Assembly (NCBI GenBank): GCA_001986395.2
Contig: MQVO02000013.1
Coordinates: 186,001 to 250,000, forward strand
Reading direction: 5' to 3'
Length of the DNA: 64,000 nucleotides
Origin: Irpex lacteus
Taxonomy: Eukaryota > Basidiomycota > Agaricomycetes > Polyporales > Irpicaceae
Part shown: in pieces, positions 1 to 11,498 of the stretch
Layout: the number at the start of each line of letters is the position of its first letter
How positions within the stretch are numbered: position 1 is the first letter of the stretch
Made by a program: the position numbers and the translations under genes
The notes under the pieces: model-generated
The model's database searches: none
Told to the model about the DNA's origin: nothing
The model's input: only the letters and a program-made list of their open reading frames with translations

Positions 1-102
1 AGCTGTAGCTAATGGCGGATACAGACTACACTGCGATTGCACACCGATCTATGCCGCATAGTGTGTGTGTCCCAATAGAGCGTGGCCGTCCTCTCTCGAC
101 AA

Positions 103-110
103 TATATAAG
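103..110 (+). promoter_or_regulatory. TATA box of the Kre9-like gene
   Basis: TATATAAG lies about 70 bases before the ATG at 182. The leader between them is rich in tcatcactca-type sequence, typical of strongly expressed fungal secretory genes. Confidence 0.6.
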
Positions 111-181
111 AGGGTCGATTCTCGACGGTAAAGTCTCATCATCAACTCACTCATCACTCACTCCATCTTATCAACTCACTC

Positions 182-2355
182 ATGCGTATATCAACCCTCC
201 TTTCAGGCGTCCTCGCCTTTGCGGGTGCTGCTGCCAGCGCCCTGGCTCTGCCCGTTGAACGGGACGAGTCTTCTGACTTGGCCTCGAGTGGTATTCTCTC
301 GCCTACCGCCAATACCACTTGGGCTCCAGGCCAACAGGTGTCCATCACTTGGTACGTTCTGTCATTGGCAATATTCATGTTCTTATACTTACCGACGAAA
401 TCATAGGGACACCACCATTATCAGTAGCGAGAACGGCACCTTAGGTGTAATCAATCTGTACAACGCAGATGATGACTATCCCAAGCCCACCGAACTCGCT
501 TCCGATTTCCCCTCCAACACCGGGTTGTACAACTTCACGGTCCCCTCTGTTGCCGACGGCTGTTATTACATAAAGAGTAAGTCGTTGCCTCATCCAGCAC
601 AAGGTTGTTGCTCATCCATTATCTCCTTAGTCAAGTCCAGCTGTGGTTGCAAGATCTGGCGTAGCGAAGTGTTCCACATCACTGCTGCCACTCCTCAACC
701 TCAGCCTGAGCCCCAACCGGAACCCTGCCCTGACACTCCCAGCAATGGAGGTGGCAGTGGCAACGGCAGCAACGGAGGCAATGGCTCGAATGGCTCGGAC
801 GGTCAGGATGGCTCAAACGGTCAGGATGGCTCGAACGGTTCGAACGGCTCGAATGGTCAGAACGGCCAGAACGGCCAGAACGGCCAGAACGGTCAGAACG
901 GCCAGAACGGCCAGAACGGCCAGAACGGTCAAAATGGTCAGAACGGTCAGAACGGACAAAATGGTCAGAACGGCCAGAATGGCAACAACGGCGACAATGG
1001 CAACAACGGCAACAACGGCAACAACGGGGGTGGAGGCGACAATACCACTTATCCCGCCATCCTCGCACCCGGCATTGGTTCAAGATGGACGGTTGGCTCC
1101 CAGGCTATCGTCGCCTGGAACACCTCCATCGTCAAGAGCAGCAACGGCGTTCTTCCTGCCATCCAGCTCTACAGTGCCAACGTTCAAGCCAACAAGCGTC
1201 AGGCCGGCCCCGTCGCCACGCTCGCCACCAACGTCGCTGCTAACAGCGGGTACCTCTACATTACCGTTCCTAACGTCGCTAACGGTACTTACCGTGTCAT
1301 CAGTGAGTCATCTTTAATGTTGTCTTAGAAGTTCTCCTCTGACATTCCTCTCAGTCCGTTCCAACGACCCTAACGTGTCTTGGACCAGTGTTGCGTTCAG
1401 TGTTGGATCTTCCGGCCCCAACCCTACCGCCGCGATCACTTCGCCCAACTCTGCGACAACCTGGGTTGTGAACAGCACCGTCCAGATCACCTTCGACTCC
1501 AGCCAAGTGAAGTCGGAAAACGGCACGCTTAAGTCGATTGACTTGTTCAGTCCTACCGACAAGCTTCCTGTTGCCAAGCTCGCCCAGAACTTCCAGTCTG
1601 GCAACGGTTCGGTCTCTGTGACTGTTCCCAACGTCAACAACGGCACATACCGCATCATCAGTGCGTTTCATCCCACTAGACTCCCTGTTTTCATCGTTCC
1701 TGACATAGATACGTTCACAGTCTCCGCTTACGATGGTCAGGTCTGGGGCAGCCAGGAGTTCCAAATCGTCGGCTCTATCACGCCTCCTCCTCCTACCACC
1801 TTCCCCGTCACCTCTCCTGACGCCAGCACCACCTGGGTTGTCGGTAACAACGTCACCATCAACTGGGACGTCACCCGCGTCGAGAACGGTACCCTGAAGG
1901 CGATCGGTCTTTACTCGCAGAACTTGGGTCTTCCCGTTAAGACCTTCGCCACCGGCATCGAGTCAACTGGATCATACGGTCCTGTCGTTGTTCCCTATGT
2001 CCCTAGCGGCACATACCGCATCATCATCCAGGGATACAGCGGACGCAGCTACGGTAGCGCACCCTTCACCATCACCGGCCGTGGTGCTGCTCCCCCTGTC
2101 TCCCAGAGCTCGACCATCTTCGATAGCTCCTCTACCCAAAGCGGTTCTACCACCTTTGACTCCTCCTTCACTACCTCTGCCAGCTCTGCGTCGATGACTT
2201 CGAGCGGCTCATCTGACTTCTTTACTTCCACCCCCGTCTCGAGCTCTGCCTCGCAGACTACCGATAGTGGTATCACCTCCGTGACTCCTCCTCCCACGAC
2301 CTCCGCGTCGAGCACTGTGGTCTCCGCCACTGATTCCGCCACTACTCCGGCTTAG
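182..2355 (+). CDS. Secreted protein with four Kre9/Knh1-like (Ser-Thr-rich) domains and a collagen-like insert
   Basis: The ATG at 182 opens a hydrophobic signal peptide ending near ALALP, so the product is secreted. Four copies of one module follow. Each has a P-x-x-x-TTW-x-x-G core, a SENGTL or SSNGVL stretch, and ends in V-P-x-V-x-x-G-x-Y; this is the Ig-like fold of the Kre9/Knh1 N-terminal family, linked to cell-wall beta-glucan. Module 1 is separated from module 2 by about 30 Gly-X-Y triplets (762-1031). Modules 3 and 4 follow, then a Ser/Thr-rich tail with no hydrophobic GPI signal. Introns are at 352-406 (TG|G completes a Trp codon), about 574-632, 1302-1354 and about 1661-1720. I infer a wall-associated structural or adhesive role; no catalytic residues are visible. 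The family call is good, the function open. Confidence 0.85.
762..1031 (+). repeat. 9-bp coding minisatellite encoding Gly-X-Y triplets
   Basis: Thirty consecutive triplets have Gly as the middle base-triplet partner (NGS, NGG, DGQ, NGQ, NGN). The core at 852-977 is fourteen NGQ units of nine bases, differing mainly at third codon positions (aacggccag, aacggtcag, aatggtcag). It is in frame, lies within one exon, and length change by slippage would keep the frame. Confidence 0.9.
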
Positions 2356-2633
2356 TAGATAGAAGCATATGGACAAATTATATAAAACCTGTAACACTTA
2401 GCATCAAACGCAATATCATGTCTTACATCTTCACTTTCGTTGGATCTTGTGGCTTCACTGTGCCAGATTTTACCGAGAAACGTTTACTGGTTAAGCACTT
2501 ATCAAGCTTTCTCTCTCAAACTCCAACGTGCAATCTTTCTTCGTATGCAGTGTGCAGAAAGTGAAAAGGGATGGTTGGAGCCTGGGGAGTCAAACACGAA
2601 CACCTATTATAGATGAAGACTTGGGCACGTCTA

Positions 2634-5600
2634 CTAATCCGAACCATGGGCTATACTGCTATATATTCTTAAGTACTGGTGACCAACAAGCACTCGGCTT
2701 CGCATCCCAATACAGTGGCCCGGCCGGGGATCTTTCGTCGTACCGCGAGCACGCTGTCTCTCTAGCCTGTCCGTCACTGCCTCCAACATCTTCCGACGAC
2801 GCTCATCCGCCTCTTCGCAGGACGAACCCAGAAGAGTAGAAGGGTTATGGCGCAAGGATACTCTACGCAAGGGCTCTAAGTCCTCGTTTGAACTAAACAG
2901 ACTAGCAATATCAGGGAGAATGTCATCCTGGTCCTCCTGAACAGCGTGTGCAGCGATAGCCGTATTTGGGCTGCAGTCTAGATTCGTCATGGCACGACAA
3001 ACTTCGCCCAACACGCCCAGTTTTCTGAGCCTGAGGAACTTCTTCTCCTCCTTCTTGTCCCAGCGTGGGTATTGCAACGCAAAGTAGATCGTCCCCAATG
3101 TCCCGACAAAATGGTCCTCGAAGGCAGAGTATTTTGCGTCAAAGTCTCTTCGGAGGTATAACCAAACAGGTCTATCGGCATCAACGCTCGAGTCATCGTT
3201 CTGTATGTGCTCCAAGCATTTACGGATCATAGCCAACACGTCTTGTTTGGTCTGAGAATCCAGCTGCAAAGAAAGAAGGTGGTGGTAGAGCGAAGGAGGG
3301 CTTGTTGCAGTCGTAACTCCGATAGCCTCGTACAGAGCACCTAAGAGAGCAAGAAACAACCGCTTCCACGGTTCCATGCATGACTCTCCTCGTGGGGTAT
3401 GTTCGCGGTCGTATAGTGGCGCGGAGTGAACGGAGAAACATATGATCTTAAGGAGGAAAGTAACAGCTTCTTCCCGAGACCGTGGCAGAAAGTCGTCCAC
3501 AGGGAATTTGTCGTTATTTGAGATAGAGCCTGTGGTGGAAGGTAGCGAACCTGCAGTCCACATATCAATCAAGCCCGGTAATTGGAATGAACGGCTAGAG
3601 TAATCAGAAGGTTTGTCTAGGAAATGTTCGTCAGCGAGGCCTATTCGGGACTACAACGCAGAAGACCGTACGTTTGGGGTCGCTGATCGCATCGCATACA
3701 ACTGCGACCACTCGATAATTCGTCTGCGCGAGGGATAGCAGGAATGTTATCGTTGTCCTTCGATGGGAGAGCCACTCTACTATGGCTATGTGAAACACTT
3801 CGAAAGTAGCGTCGTCACGTTGTATAGCTAGTGCGGCCCCGAGTTCCCACACACCAGTGACATGGTCCATAAGCCTCATATAATCTGCACTCTTGAAAGT
3901 CGTGCCGATGTCAACGTCGGGATGTAGGACATATCCGATTATACTGGTTATCAGTCGTATAGCTTCGCGACGCACTTCCGGGTCGCACACCTCCCAGATT
4001 TTACTCAATGGCCATGGTGTCGTGGGAAGGGGAAACCCGAATTCCAAGTCCCATTGCCCTGGAGAAACTTTCAGACCAAAAAGTCCTTCTACTAGACCAT
4101 CAATGAGCTGTAAAGACGATGGGTGGTGCAATGCGGGGATTTCCATCCGTCGTAGAAGGCAGCCCAGCAGCGACGCAAGCGCGGTTGGATGCCCATTCTT
4201 ATTATAGGCGGAAACAATGGAGCACCAGTCGTCCTTGGCGGTAGGAGAGTTAGAAAGTTGACGTAGCGCGGCAGCACCAGAACTCGGAAGGGGAAAACGA
4301 CTTTCGGCTAGCAGAATGATCCATGTGTGTCGAATTGCCTCAGCTGCGTGTGGGGCTTCGTCAGAATCGAGTCTGAGCACCACGTATTGTGAGACTACGT
4401 CGATAACACCAGTATATGCTGACTGGGTCAAAGTCTCCAAGTGCAACGACGGCGGGACTTCGAATGAACCCTTCGAAGAGGCTTCCGGATATCCTCGATG
4501 ACCCAGCAGGGTATAAACCAAGCCAATAACGTCCGCCCATTCTGGCTGATGAATCTGCTGGAGAGATTCGAGGATCGTAGTAGACACTAAATCATCGTTA
4601 AGTTGTATAGCGTCGACACTTGCTAAGATCTTGATGTCTTGCGCGTCTTGGCTGATAATGAGCTGCTCGTCGTATAGCGAGCGGTGGACTCCTAGGCGAG
4701 TGCGAAAGGAGCGTATAATTCTCTCTAGCCAGGAATGTTGAGACATACGGTCCGACGGGGCATGCAGATTATGTGCAAACTGGGAGGAAGATTGTAATGA
4801 TAACCAAGAAAGAAACCTCTCGACTGCGCGCACAGTTCGAATATGGAGAGATTTAAGAAGGGCCGTTTTATACGGACAGCGAGGGAGAAAGATTGGCAGG
4901 AATGGAGCGACTGTGAAGCAGAACGCCCAGCCTGCAATCAGTGGAAGAGTTGTATGTCCGACACTCTCGTGAACCGACGAAGTAAAATAGCATAGTCCAA
5001 CAAAGAACAATGCAAGAGCAAGCTGCTGTAGAAGTGGGAGGATGGCGGCGATTTCGAACACTTTCCATGCTGCTAACTCGGGATAACGACAGTGACGGAT
5101 GCGTAGGCGGGCCTGAGGAGAGGGGTAGTCGACGGCCATGTACTCTCGTAGCCACTGTTTAACTAGTATAGCGAATGAGGCAGTCATGAGACTGAAGATA
5201 AGCGAGGAGAACCAGAGAACGTTGACACGTATATCATTGGTAGATGGCTGGAAAGGCAGAGGTGTCGCGTCGGCAAGAGCAACGAGGGGTTGGGAAGAGC
5301 CGTTGAACACTTGAAGATACATTTGCTGCATCACAATGAGTGACTGCTGCGATGTGGCGGAAATCTGGGAATTGGGATCGGGGAGGAGGGCCTGGTAGGA
5401 TTCCACAAGGAATGCGGTGAGTGCGGCAGAGAATAGACCAGCCTGAAGAAGTAGAATGGTATTTGTTAACCTCGCTACAAAGTATAATAGAGAAAACGCA
5501 CAAATGTTAGAAGAGTGTCGATATCTTCCTTGGTATTCTTGACTTTATCCTCGTCGTAGTCTCGCATGGCCTGAGCCATGGCGGTCCATCCGGTCGGTTG

Positions 5601-5687
5601 TCCAGAGAGAACATAGCGCACGTTTGAATCCGTAGTTGACGAGTCTTTCGTCTGCTTCTCTTGTAGGTCTGCCAGTGGGCCCTCCAT
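2634..5687 (-). CDS. DUF6535-domain membrane protein
   Basis: Three exons are supported. Exon 1 (5687-5502) starts MEGPL and ends TLLTF. Exon 2 (5442-3672) opens AGLFSAALTAFLVES, the usual DUF6535 junction, with phase 0 splicing. Exon 3 (3550 to the stop at 2634) is joined as C|GT to give Arg. The product is about 970 residues. The N-terminal third carries the first hydrophobic segment (LFSAALTAFLV), a second near VNVLWFSSLIFSLMTASFAIL followed by VKQWLREY, and two more near PLLQQLALALFFVG and PLIAGWAFCFTVAPFLPIFL. The long C-terminal part is soluble and helical. DUF6535 proteins are abundant in Agaricomycetes and have no known function. An extra upstream exon is possible because a GTGAGG donor-like site and a TAG acceptor precede the chosen ATG. 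Confidence 0.8.
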
Positions 5688-6225
5688 AACGGGAACTACT
5701 TTAGCAGCTTCGTCTATGAGCCTCACCTTGGTTCTTCAGCAACGAACATAGCCTTGATATAGGGGCCACCTACCGTCGTAGGCCACAGTTCACTTAGATT
5801 CGAGTCAGTGGTGTAGTCGAGAGTTAAAACCTAGTGAGATGAGAGAAGGGATGGAGGGGAGCAATTCAAGTTGCACGGTAAGCCACAAACGTCAAGGCTC
5901 AGGGATGGAAAAGTGCGGATACCACGTGTACAAGCATGTTGTCGTGTCATAGTTCAGAGGCGTATGAAGAGTTTTTGGGCTGCAAGTGTGTGCGTTGTGA
6001 ATGAGCTACGGTAAGTCACTTGCGGTCGTGGTAGGACTCAGAGCCTCAGAATTATCATGGCGCTCGCCGCTTAACTGCGAAAACTGGAGGAAAGTTGTCT
6101 GTGGCTTGAGGTACGAAAGCACTATACACCACCAGACTCTTTCTAAGAAAACATTTTACGATGTCCTATCTCCACTTCTCATTATCCGGACGAGAAAATC
6201 AAGATGAGTCAAAAGTGCAAAAATG
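5688..6225. other. Intergenic region between the DUF6535 gene and tRNA-His
   Basis: About 540 bases with no supported gene. It holds the upstream region of the DUF6535 gene and, next to the tRNA, its T-run terminator (TTTTT on the minus strand at 6219-6223). Confidence 0.5.
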
Positions 6226-6309
6226 TGTCCCAGCGAGGATTCGAGCCTCGGTCTTCACGGATTGCGAACTGGCCACAACGTGATGATCTAACCACTAATC
6301 GACAAGGAC
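6226..6309 (-). tRNA. tRNA-His (GTG) with a 12-nt intron
   Basis: Read on the minus strand from 6309, a full cloverleaf of 72 nt plus 12 nt folds. The acceptor GTCCTTG/CTGGGAC pairs with one wobble and one T-T mismatch. The D stem GAT/ATC encloses a GG-containing loop. The anticodon stem TCACG/CGTGA is perfect, and the T stem CGAGG/CCTCG is perfect with loop CTCGAAT. The anticodon GTG is at 6274-6276, preceded by TT and followed by G37. The extra 12 nt at 6261-6272 sit directly after position 37, the canonical tRNA intron site. The discriminator is A. A T5 run follows after three bases, a Pol III stop. Odd points are C at position 54 of the T loop and the mismatch in the acceptor, so a degenerate copy cannot be excluded. 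Confidence 0.78.
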
Positions 6310-6650
6310 CGAAAGTAAATGCCAATATAGAGATATATATACCTCCGCTAGTACTAAACCTGAATACACAACGAAGACTCGTAGATCACATCTTCTGAAT
6401 GCACTTACAAGCGAGGAAAACTCAAATCGCAACTGAATAGACCCTGAGTCTTACCTGTACGGCAATTTAATCCATGTACGCTCTTGTCCGCTCACTGTGC
6501 ATCTCAGCACGCTACGATCGTACCGAAAAAATGTAGGTAGCCTCAGTCTCACATAGATGCATTTCTTTTTCGAAATCTCTATTTATTACCCTGTATATTT
6601 GAACCTGCGAATCAACACCGTTAGTTTGCAATATCACGACAGATCAATTT
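6310..6650. other. Intergenic region, tRNA-His to MMS19 3' end
   Basis: About 340 bases. It is upstream of the tRNA and downstream of the MMS19 stop; I see no gene or repeat in it. Confidence 0.5.
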
Positions 6651-9600
6651 AGCTCACCAGACGGTCCTATGGATCGCAGGGTTAGTGAGTAGATCCAAAA
6701 AACCACTATAAAGTTCAATATTACGTACCGGGCCTCTACTGCCTCTTTCCTGACGGCTCGTTTCGGATCGTCCAATGCCTTGGCGAGCTCTCGTAGCACG
6801 GTGGCTCGCTGTGGATGCAAGACATCATATCTGACTATGCTCGGTAGCGTAGTGAGGTATTTCAAGGCCGCCACACGGACACGCTAAATCCATGCGATTA
6901 ATGTCAAAACACCCATAAGACTACAGGTGATGCTTACTGAAGACGGCATGCTCTGCGCTACACTGTTCTTCAGCATGATCGACACCAGACTACTTGCATG
7001 GTCCGCGATGACAGTTGGTTTCGAACTTGGATCGGCGACTGATAGAAGAGTGTCTATCACGTTTGCTCGAATATTGTAATCCGGTAGATCCAGCCCACGT
7101 AGGAGCAGAGGCAGAAGCTAGAGCGCGGTTAGCATTTAGTTAATGATAACACTTTCCATGCTTACAGAAGGCATCTCGTGCACATAGGCTGATTTCGGTA
7201 TTGACTTGATCAGCGATGACAAAGCGACCAGGAAAGAGTTCTGTCTCTCAGGATCTGTAGTAGGTGTTGAGCGGCTGTACGTTTACGTGTGTCATTGAAC
7301 TCACTAGAAGCAGATTTGACCCCATCTATTATCTTCGGGAGCATATTATTGGCAAACCGTTGTGCGAATAGGAACTGGATATCCAATCGATCAGTTTCTG
7401 GCATTGCTCCCCAATTCTGCTAGCCCACCTTCACCACTGCGTGATTCTTCTTCGTGAGAATCTTATCTTGCCATGCAATCTCGCCAATCGCTCGTGCAGC
7501 ATCCCAGCTTACTGACGCATCGCCAAACAAATCAAAGAGACGATCAGCGCAGCCTTGCGCCGAAGCATGGCCTCGCACGAGCAATCCTTTAGTGATCTAG
7601 AGGGTTTTCGTGAGATGTATTGAGAAGCAATGTCCCTTGAAACGTACCCATGTCCACAAGGAAATGGATTTTTTACGACGTTCAGGCGATGAATCCGTTT
7701 TGGCGATTTCTGCGGCCCAAAATGCGTCTAGCGTGTGCGACAAGAACTCCGCGAGGTCTGTGTATACGATATAAGAACTAAATAGAGGGATTGGTGATAG
7801 GTGTACACAAAACTCACTGTCAACTCTCTTATTAAGGATAGCCCCGATGGCATGTTCCGCTGCTTCACGGTGATGAACGCTCTCAGCTTGCTGTATCGTC
7901 CATTGCACCAGAGTCTCCAGAATATTGCTCTCATTGGGTACAGGCAACACAACCTAGCACATTTGAATGAGCCATGTAATTGTCAGTAATATGCAGTGCT
8001 CTACCTCTTTATGTAGTGGCACTATAGCAGCGGAGAAGAGGATGATCAGATTCTTCTGCAGACCTGTTGCATCGGACTGCACAAAAGGTCAATAGGGCAG
8101 ATAGGGCGGGATATCGAGATAAGAGAGCTCACTGAGAACGGAGCAAAAGCTTTGTCGCTCGGTAGCTTGTGCTGTCCCTCCGCGACACGTGTAGGTTGCT
8201 CATTAAAGTAAGCGTCGAACAGCGACTTCACAAACACCTCTTGCTTCCTGGGATCTTGGGTTAGAAGTGATGAAGGCTTATGAATGTCTGTACTCACGCT
8301 ACTGGCGTAGTCTGTATCACCAACGTGATAATCTCAGCCGACACCGATATAAGCCTAGGATCCGTGGCAACCAGATACTCCCCGTTAGACACCAACGTCG
8401 AATAGAAATGGAGGTTGTATAGTCTTGGTACGAGTCGATCGCTGTACTTTGCAACATCCGCATGTCCCAGCTCAACCTTCTTTGCGAGAGAGTCTGCCAG
8501 AGTGCGAAGTATAGAATGGCCGTATGCTGCGGTAGGCTCGTGGTCGCTTTCGACAAGTTTATCGTTCGTCGGTACACAGATGAGATCGAGCTTTGTCGAC
8601 AGTCTGATAACGAGCATCTCAAATAGATCGGCTTGAAGACAAAGTCGTTTGAGGAAGGAGAGTGTGCGCCAATACTTGATGCGTTCTGCTTCTGCGTCTC
8701 TGGCCGGTGCCTTGTCAGGAAGAGAGGTGAATAGAAGAGGGAGCGTCGTTTGGGATACGTGACGGGCGGAGATGGAGGAAACTGTGGTCAGCAGATCAAG
8801 GATTGAATCACTGGATCACGTCAGAACGCTGAAGTGTAGAAACAGGGAAATTCATACCTGATATCTTCATCGTCTTGTGTTTCTTCACCGGCCAGCACCT
8901 CATTCACGTTATGTACAACAAACCCGAGCTCCTCATCGCTAAGTAACTTGGGCGTCAGTACCATTGCCTTCAATCCATCAAGCGCATGGCTACATGAAGC
9001 CACGTTCTTGAGCCCAACTGTGAACACGCCAAGTACTTCGTCCTTGTAAGGGGTCAGAGCAGGACTTTCCCCTTCTTCAGTGGTAGTGACTGTAGATGAC
9101 TGTCTGACAGCGTCGACCAAGTCTGCAAGAAGTCTCAGAGTAGCCGCACGATTCTGGATTTCATCCGGGTTGAGGAATAGTTGCACGAGATGCGGGGTAG
9201 CCTGAGCCAAAGTAAACTTTGCCACAGAGGCTGTGTAATGAAATTAGTACCGCACAATTAATCCGCGAATCTCGTGGAATACGCACGAGTGGTGGAGACG
9301 AAGGCACATATTACTTTGATGGCATGTTTTGCCTGGTTCTTCTCTGGCTCTTTGAGAATCTTGATGCACTCTTCGCACACGTCCTTTGCCAGGCCCTCGA
9401 TATTCTGATCTTGGGCACACTGTTCGCCAGTGGCTTGATATATTGTGCGCACGAGAACTTGGGTTGTGTTCAATGCCATGTTCTCGGTCTCGACGTCTGT
9501 AGGTTGGAAGATCTAGAACATCGTAAACTCATGTGACGAGAGATACAATATATCAATCGTGAACTATACCTCTAGTCTAAGTGTATTCCACAGCTTTCGA

Positions 9601-10873
9601 GCGTGATCTTTGGCGACACTTGGGCCATAAACAGGGAGGCATATATCAAGGGTCTGCAAGGTGTCTCTCTTTTCCCAAGTTCAGTATCATACTCAAAAAA
9701 ACCTAATAGCACCATTAGATTACCTTGGTAGCGGGAGAGCCTGCAGTGATCTTCTCAAGGAACAACGGTATCGCCATGGGACCAAAGGCCGGTGTGGCGT
9801 TCAGACAACCTCTATACAATTGCTCAGCGGGAATGCTGGTACCTCGCTCTGGAGGGTTTCGTACCTCAGCGCTTTCTTGAGATCTTCCGTGGTAATACCA
9901 TACGGGTCGTCTGGAGGAGGTCGGAAAGTGATAGGGAAATAGCAGAAGGTAATGTTGAATAGATCCTGCAGGATATATTAGGGTCAATCGCTGTGCGCGC
10001 TATCTTGCTTACCTCTATGTGTTTTGCAGTGTCGAACTCGATCAGTAGTACACGGGCAATGGCGAATGCGAGCAACAGGTTGCGAGGATCCTTTTCGCCC
10101 TCGGCAAGACCGATGTAACCAGAAATGAAATCGGACCCCATGCCGATGAGTGCTGAAAGAGATAGGTTACGGCACCATTAGCTTTGACTATTAAACAGCA
10201 CTTACCATCTCTATAACGAGCGACCAGTCCATCGACGATACCGTAGACGACAAAACGCTGGGCTTGTACTAATGCTTTCATCTTCACATGTCGGAAGAGC
10301 CTAAGAGTAAGGGTTAAATCATCGCCACAGAGTGAGTCCTGGATCACATTACGCTTTGCTGACATCAACTGCGTCCGTCGAAGTGAAGGCATCCTTTGAG
10401 ACAAGTGCTTTCAGTGCCTTCAAAGCAGGGATGATAGTTTCCGTGTCATCTAGCTTGTCGCACATGAAGTTTACTAATACTCGAACTGACAAGCAATTAG
10501 TTCAAATATATAAAGCAAGTAGAAGAGTCCTTACCGGCTTGTCTGTTCAGCCTGTCAGAAGGGGTTCGATCTATGACTTGACTCAATAATTCAACGCCTA
10601 TAGGCATCTACTGTCAGCGATCATACATGTCGGGCCAGTTCTGGGACAAACCTTTGTTGCGAACGTCATCATCTTCCGCTGTCAGAAACTCCCCTAGCGC
10701 TTTGACGACGTCCAACAGCGCCGCTTCGCCAGCAGAGACAGCTGTTCTCACATAAGCACACACTCGATCCAAAAAGCAGTTGCAGTCCAAGACGAACCTG
10801 AGACAACGCTGTCGATCTCATCGTCCCGCCCCGAAGCAATCCATGTACGAACGAACCGTTCCACCTGTGCCAT
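6651..10873 (-). CDS. MMS19: MMS19/MET18, cytosolic iron-sulfur assembly targeting factor
   Basis: MMS19 is the HEAT-repeat adaptor of the CIA targeting complex. It hands Fe-S clusters to DNA polymerases, primase and helicases such as XPD, so it affects repair, replication and telomeres. The start ATG at 10873 gives MAQVERFVRTWIASG then DDEIDSVVS, followed after an intron by LLDVVKALGEFLT, matching the conserved N-terminus. The C-terminus carries the family signature VLRELAKALDD then PKRAVRKEAVEAR. The last intron splits the Arg codon, leaving R-T-V-W and the stop at 6651. About twenty introns of around 55 nt break the reading frame. The summed length of about 1,040 residues fits the family. 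Repeated helical pairs (for example near 9225-8900) agree with a HEAT solenoid. Internal exon borders were not all fixed. Confidence 0.88.
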
Positions 10874-11498
10874 GATCAGCCCTGCTTGTTGCAAGACCAC
10901 CCGCTGCTGATTTCGTGATGGAAGGATGAGACGAAGAGTAATAAGTAATCCAAATCAGCCGCCCAGCATTTCGCCTTCATGGGCGCCAATCTTGCGATTA
11001 GCTGGTCGGCAGAAACCGAGGGCCACTGGGTACGAAGAGGCTGAAAAATTGTGGTCACAGTTTGGATATACTTTGAGTAGGATTCACGTTTACAAAGATA
11101 TCCACGAGTGGATAGTATCGAAGGACGGGATGCCGATGCGAGTGTTATAGTTTCAATGATATATTACCCAGTTTGGTTATCACAGACTTTGTGGCGTTCA
11201 GTTACTTATCGAATCCGAGTCAGAGTCTTGGACTGACTTCAATAGATTATATATTTACCGTGCATGTACATTGCACAAAGTTCCTCTTTAGTGTCTAAGA
11301 TGTGGGTTATCGTATTCTACAGGCGTGTCGTCATTAGTAATGAATGAGGTTGAGGCACGAATCAAGAAAGCAAGCTCCTAGTAGGTAGTGACGGGTGTTT
11401 CGTAGCATCAAAGTATGGGGGGAATAGAGTAAGTAAGAGATATGCAATGCGAAGATGTAAGATGGTAATGCGATGTCACAAAGAGCGGCGACTTGCGA
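10874..11498. other. Intergenic region upstream of MMS19
   Basis: About 625 bases holding the MMS19 promoter side and the 3' side of the next minus-strand gene. Short open frames here (for example 10926-11150) lack family resemblance and splice logic. Nothing else seen. Confidence 0.5.

Noticed and set aside
852..977. Regular 9-bp repeat resembling a CRISPR-like array
   Set aside because: No spacers; in-frame coding minisatellite in a eukaryotic gene.
643..1317. Long Arg/Thr/Met-rich frame on the plus strand over the repeat of the Kre9-like gene
   Set aside because: It is an alternate-frame shadow of the 9-bp repeat; the true frame has conserved modules and splice sites.
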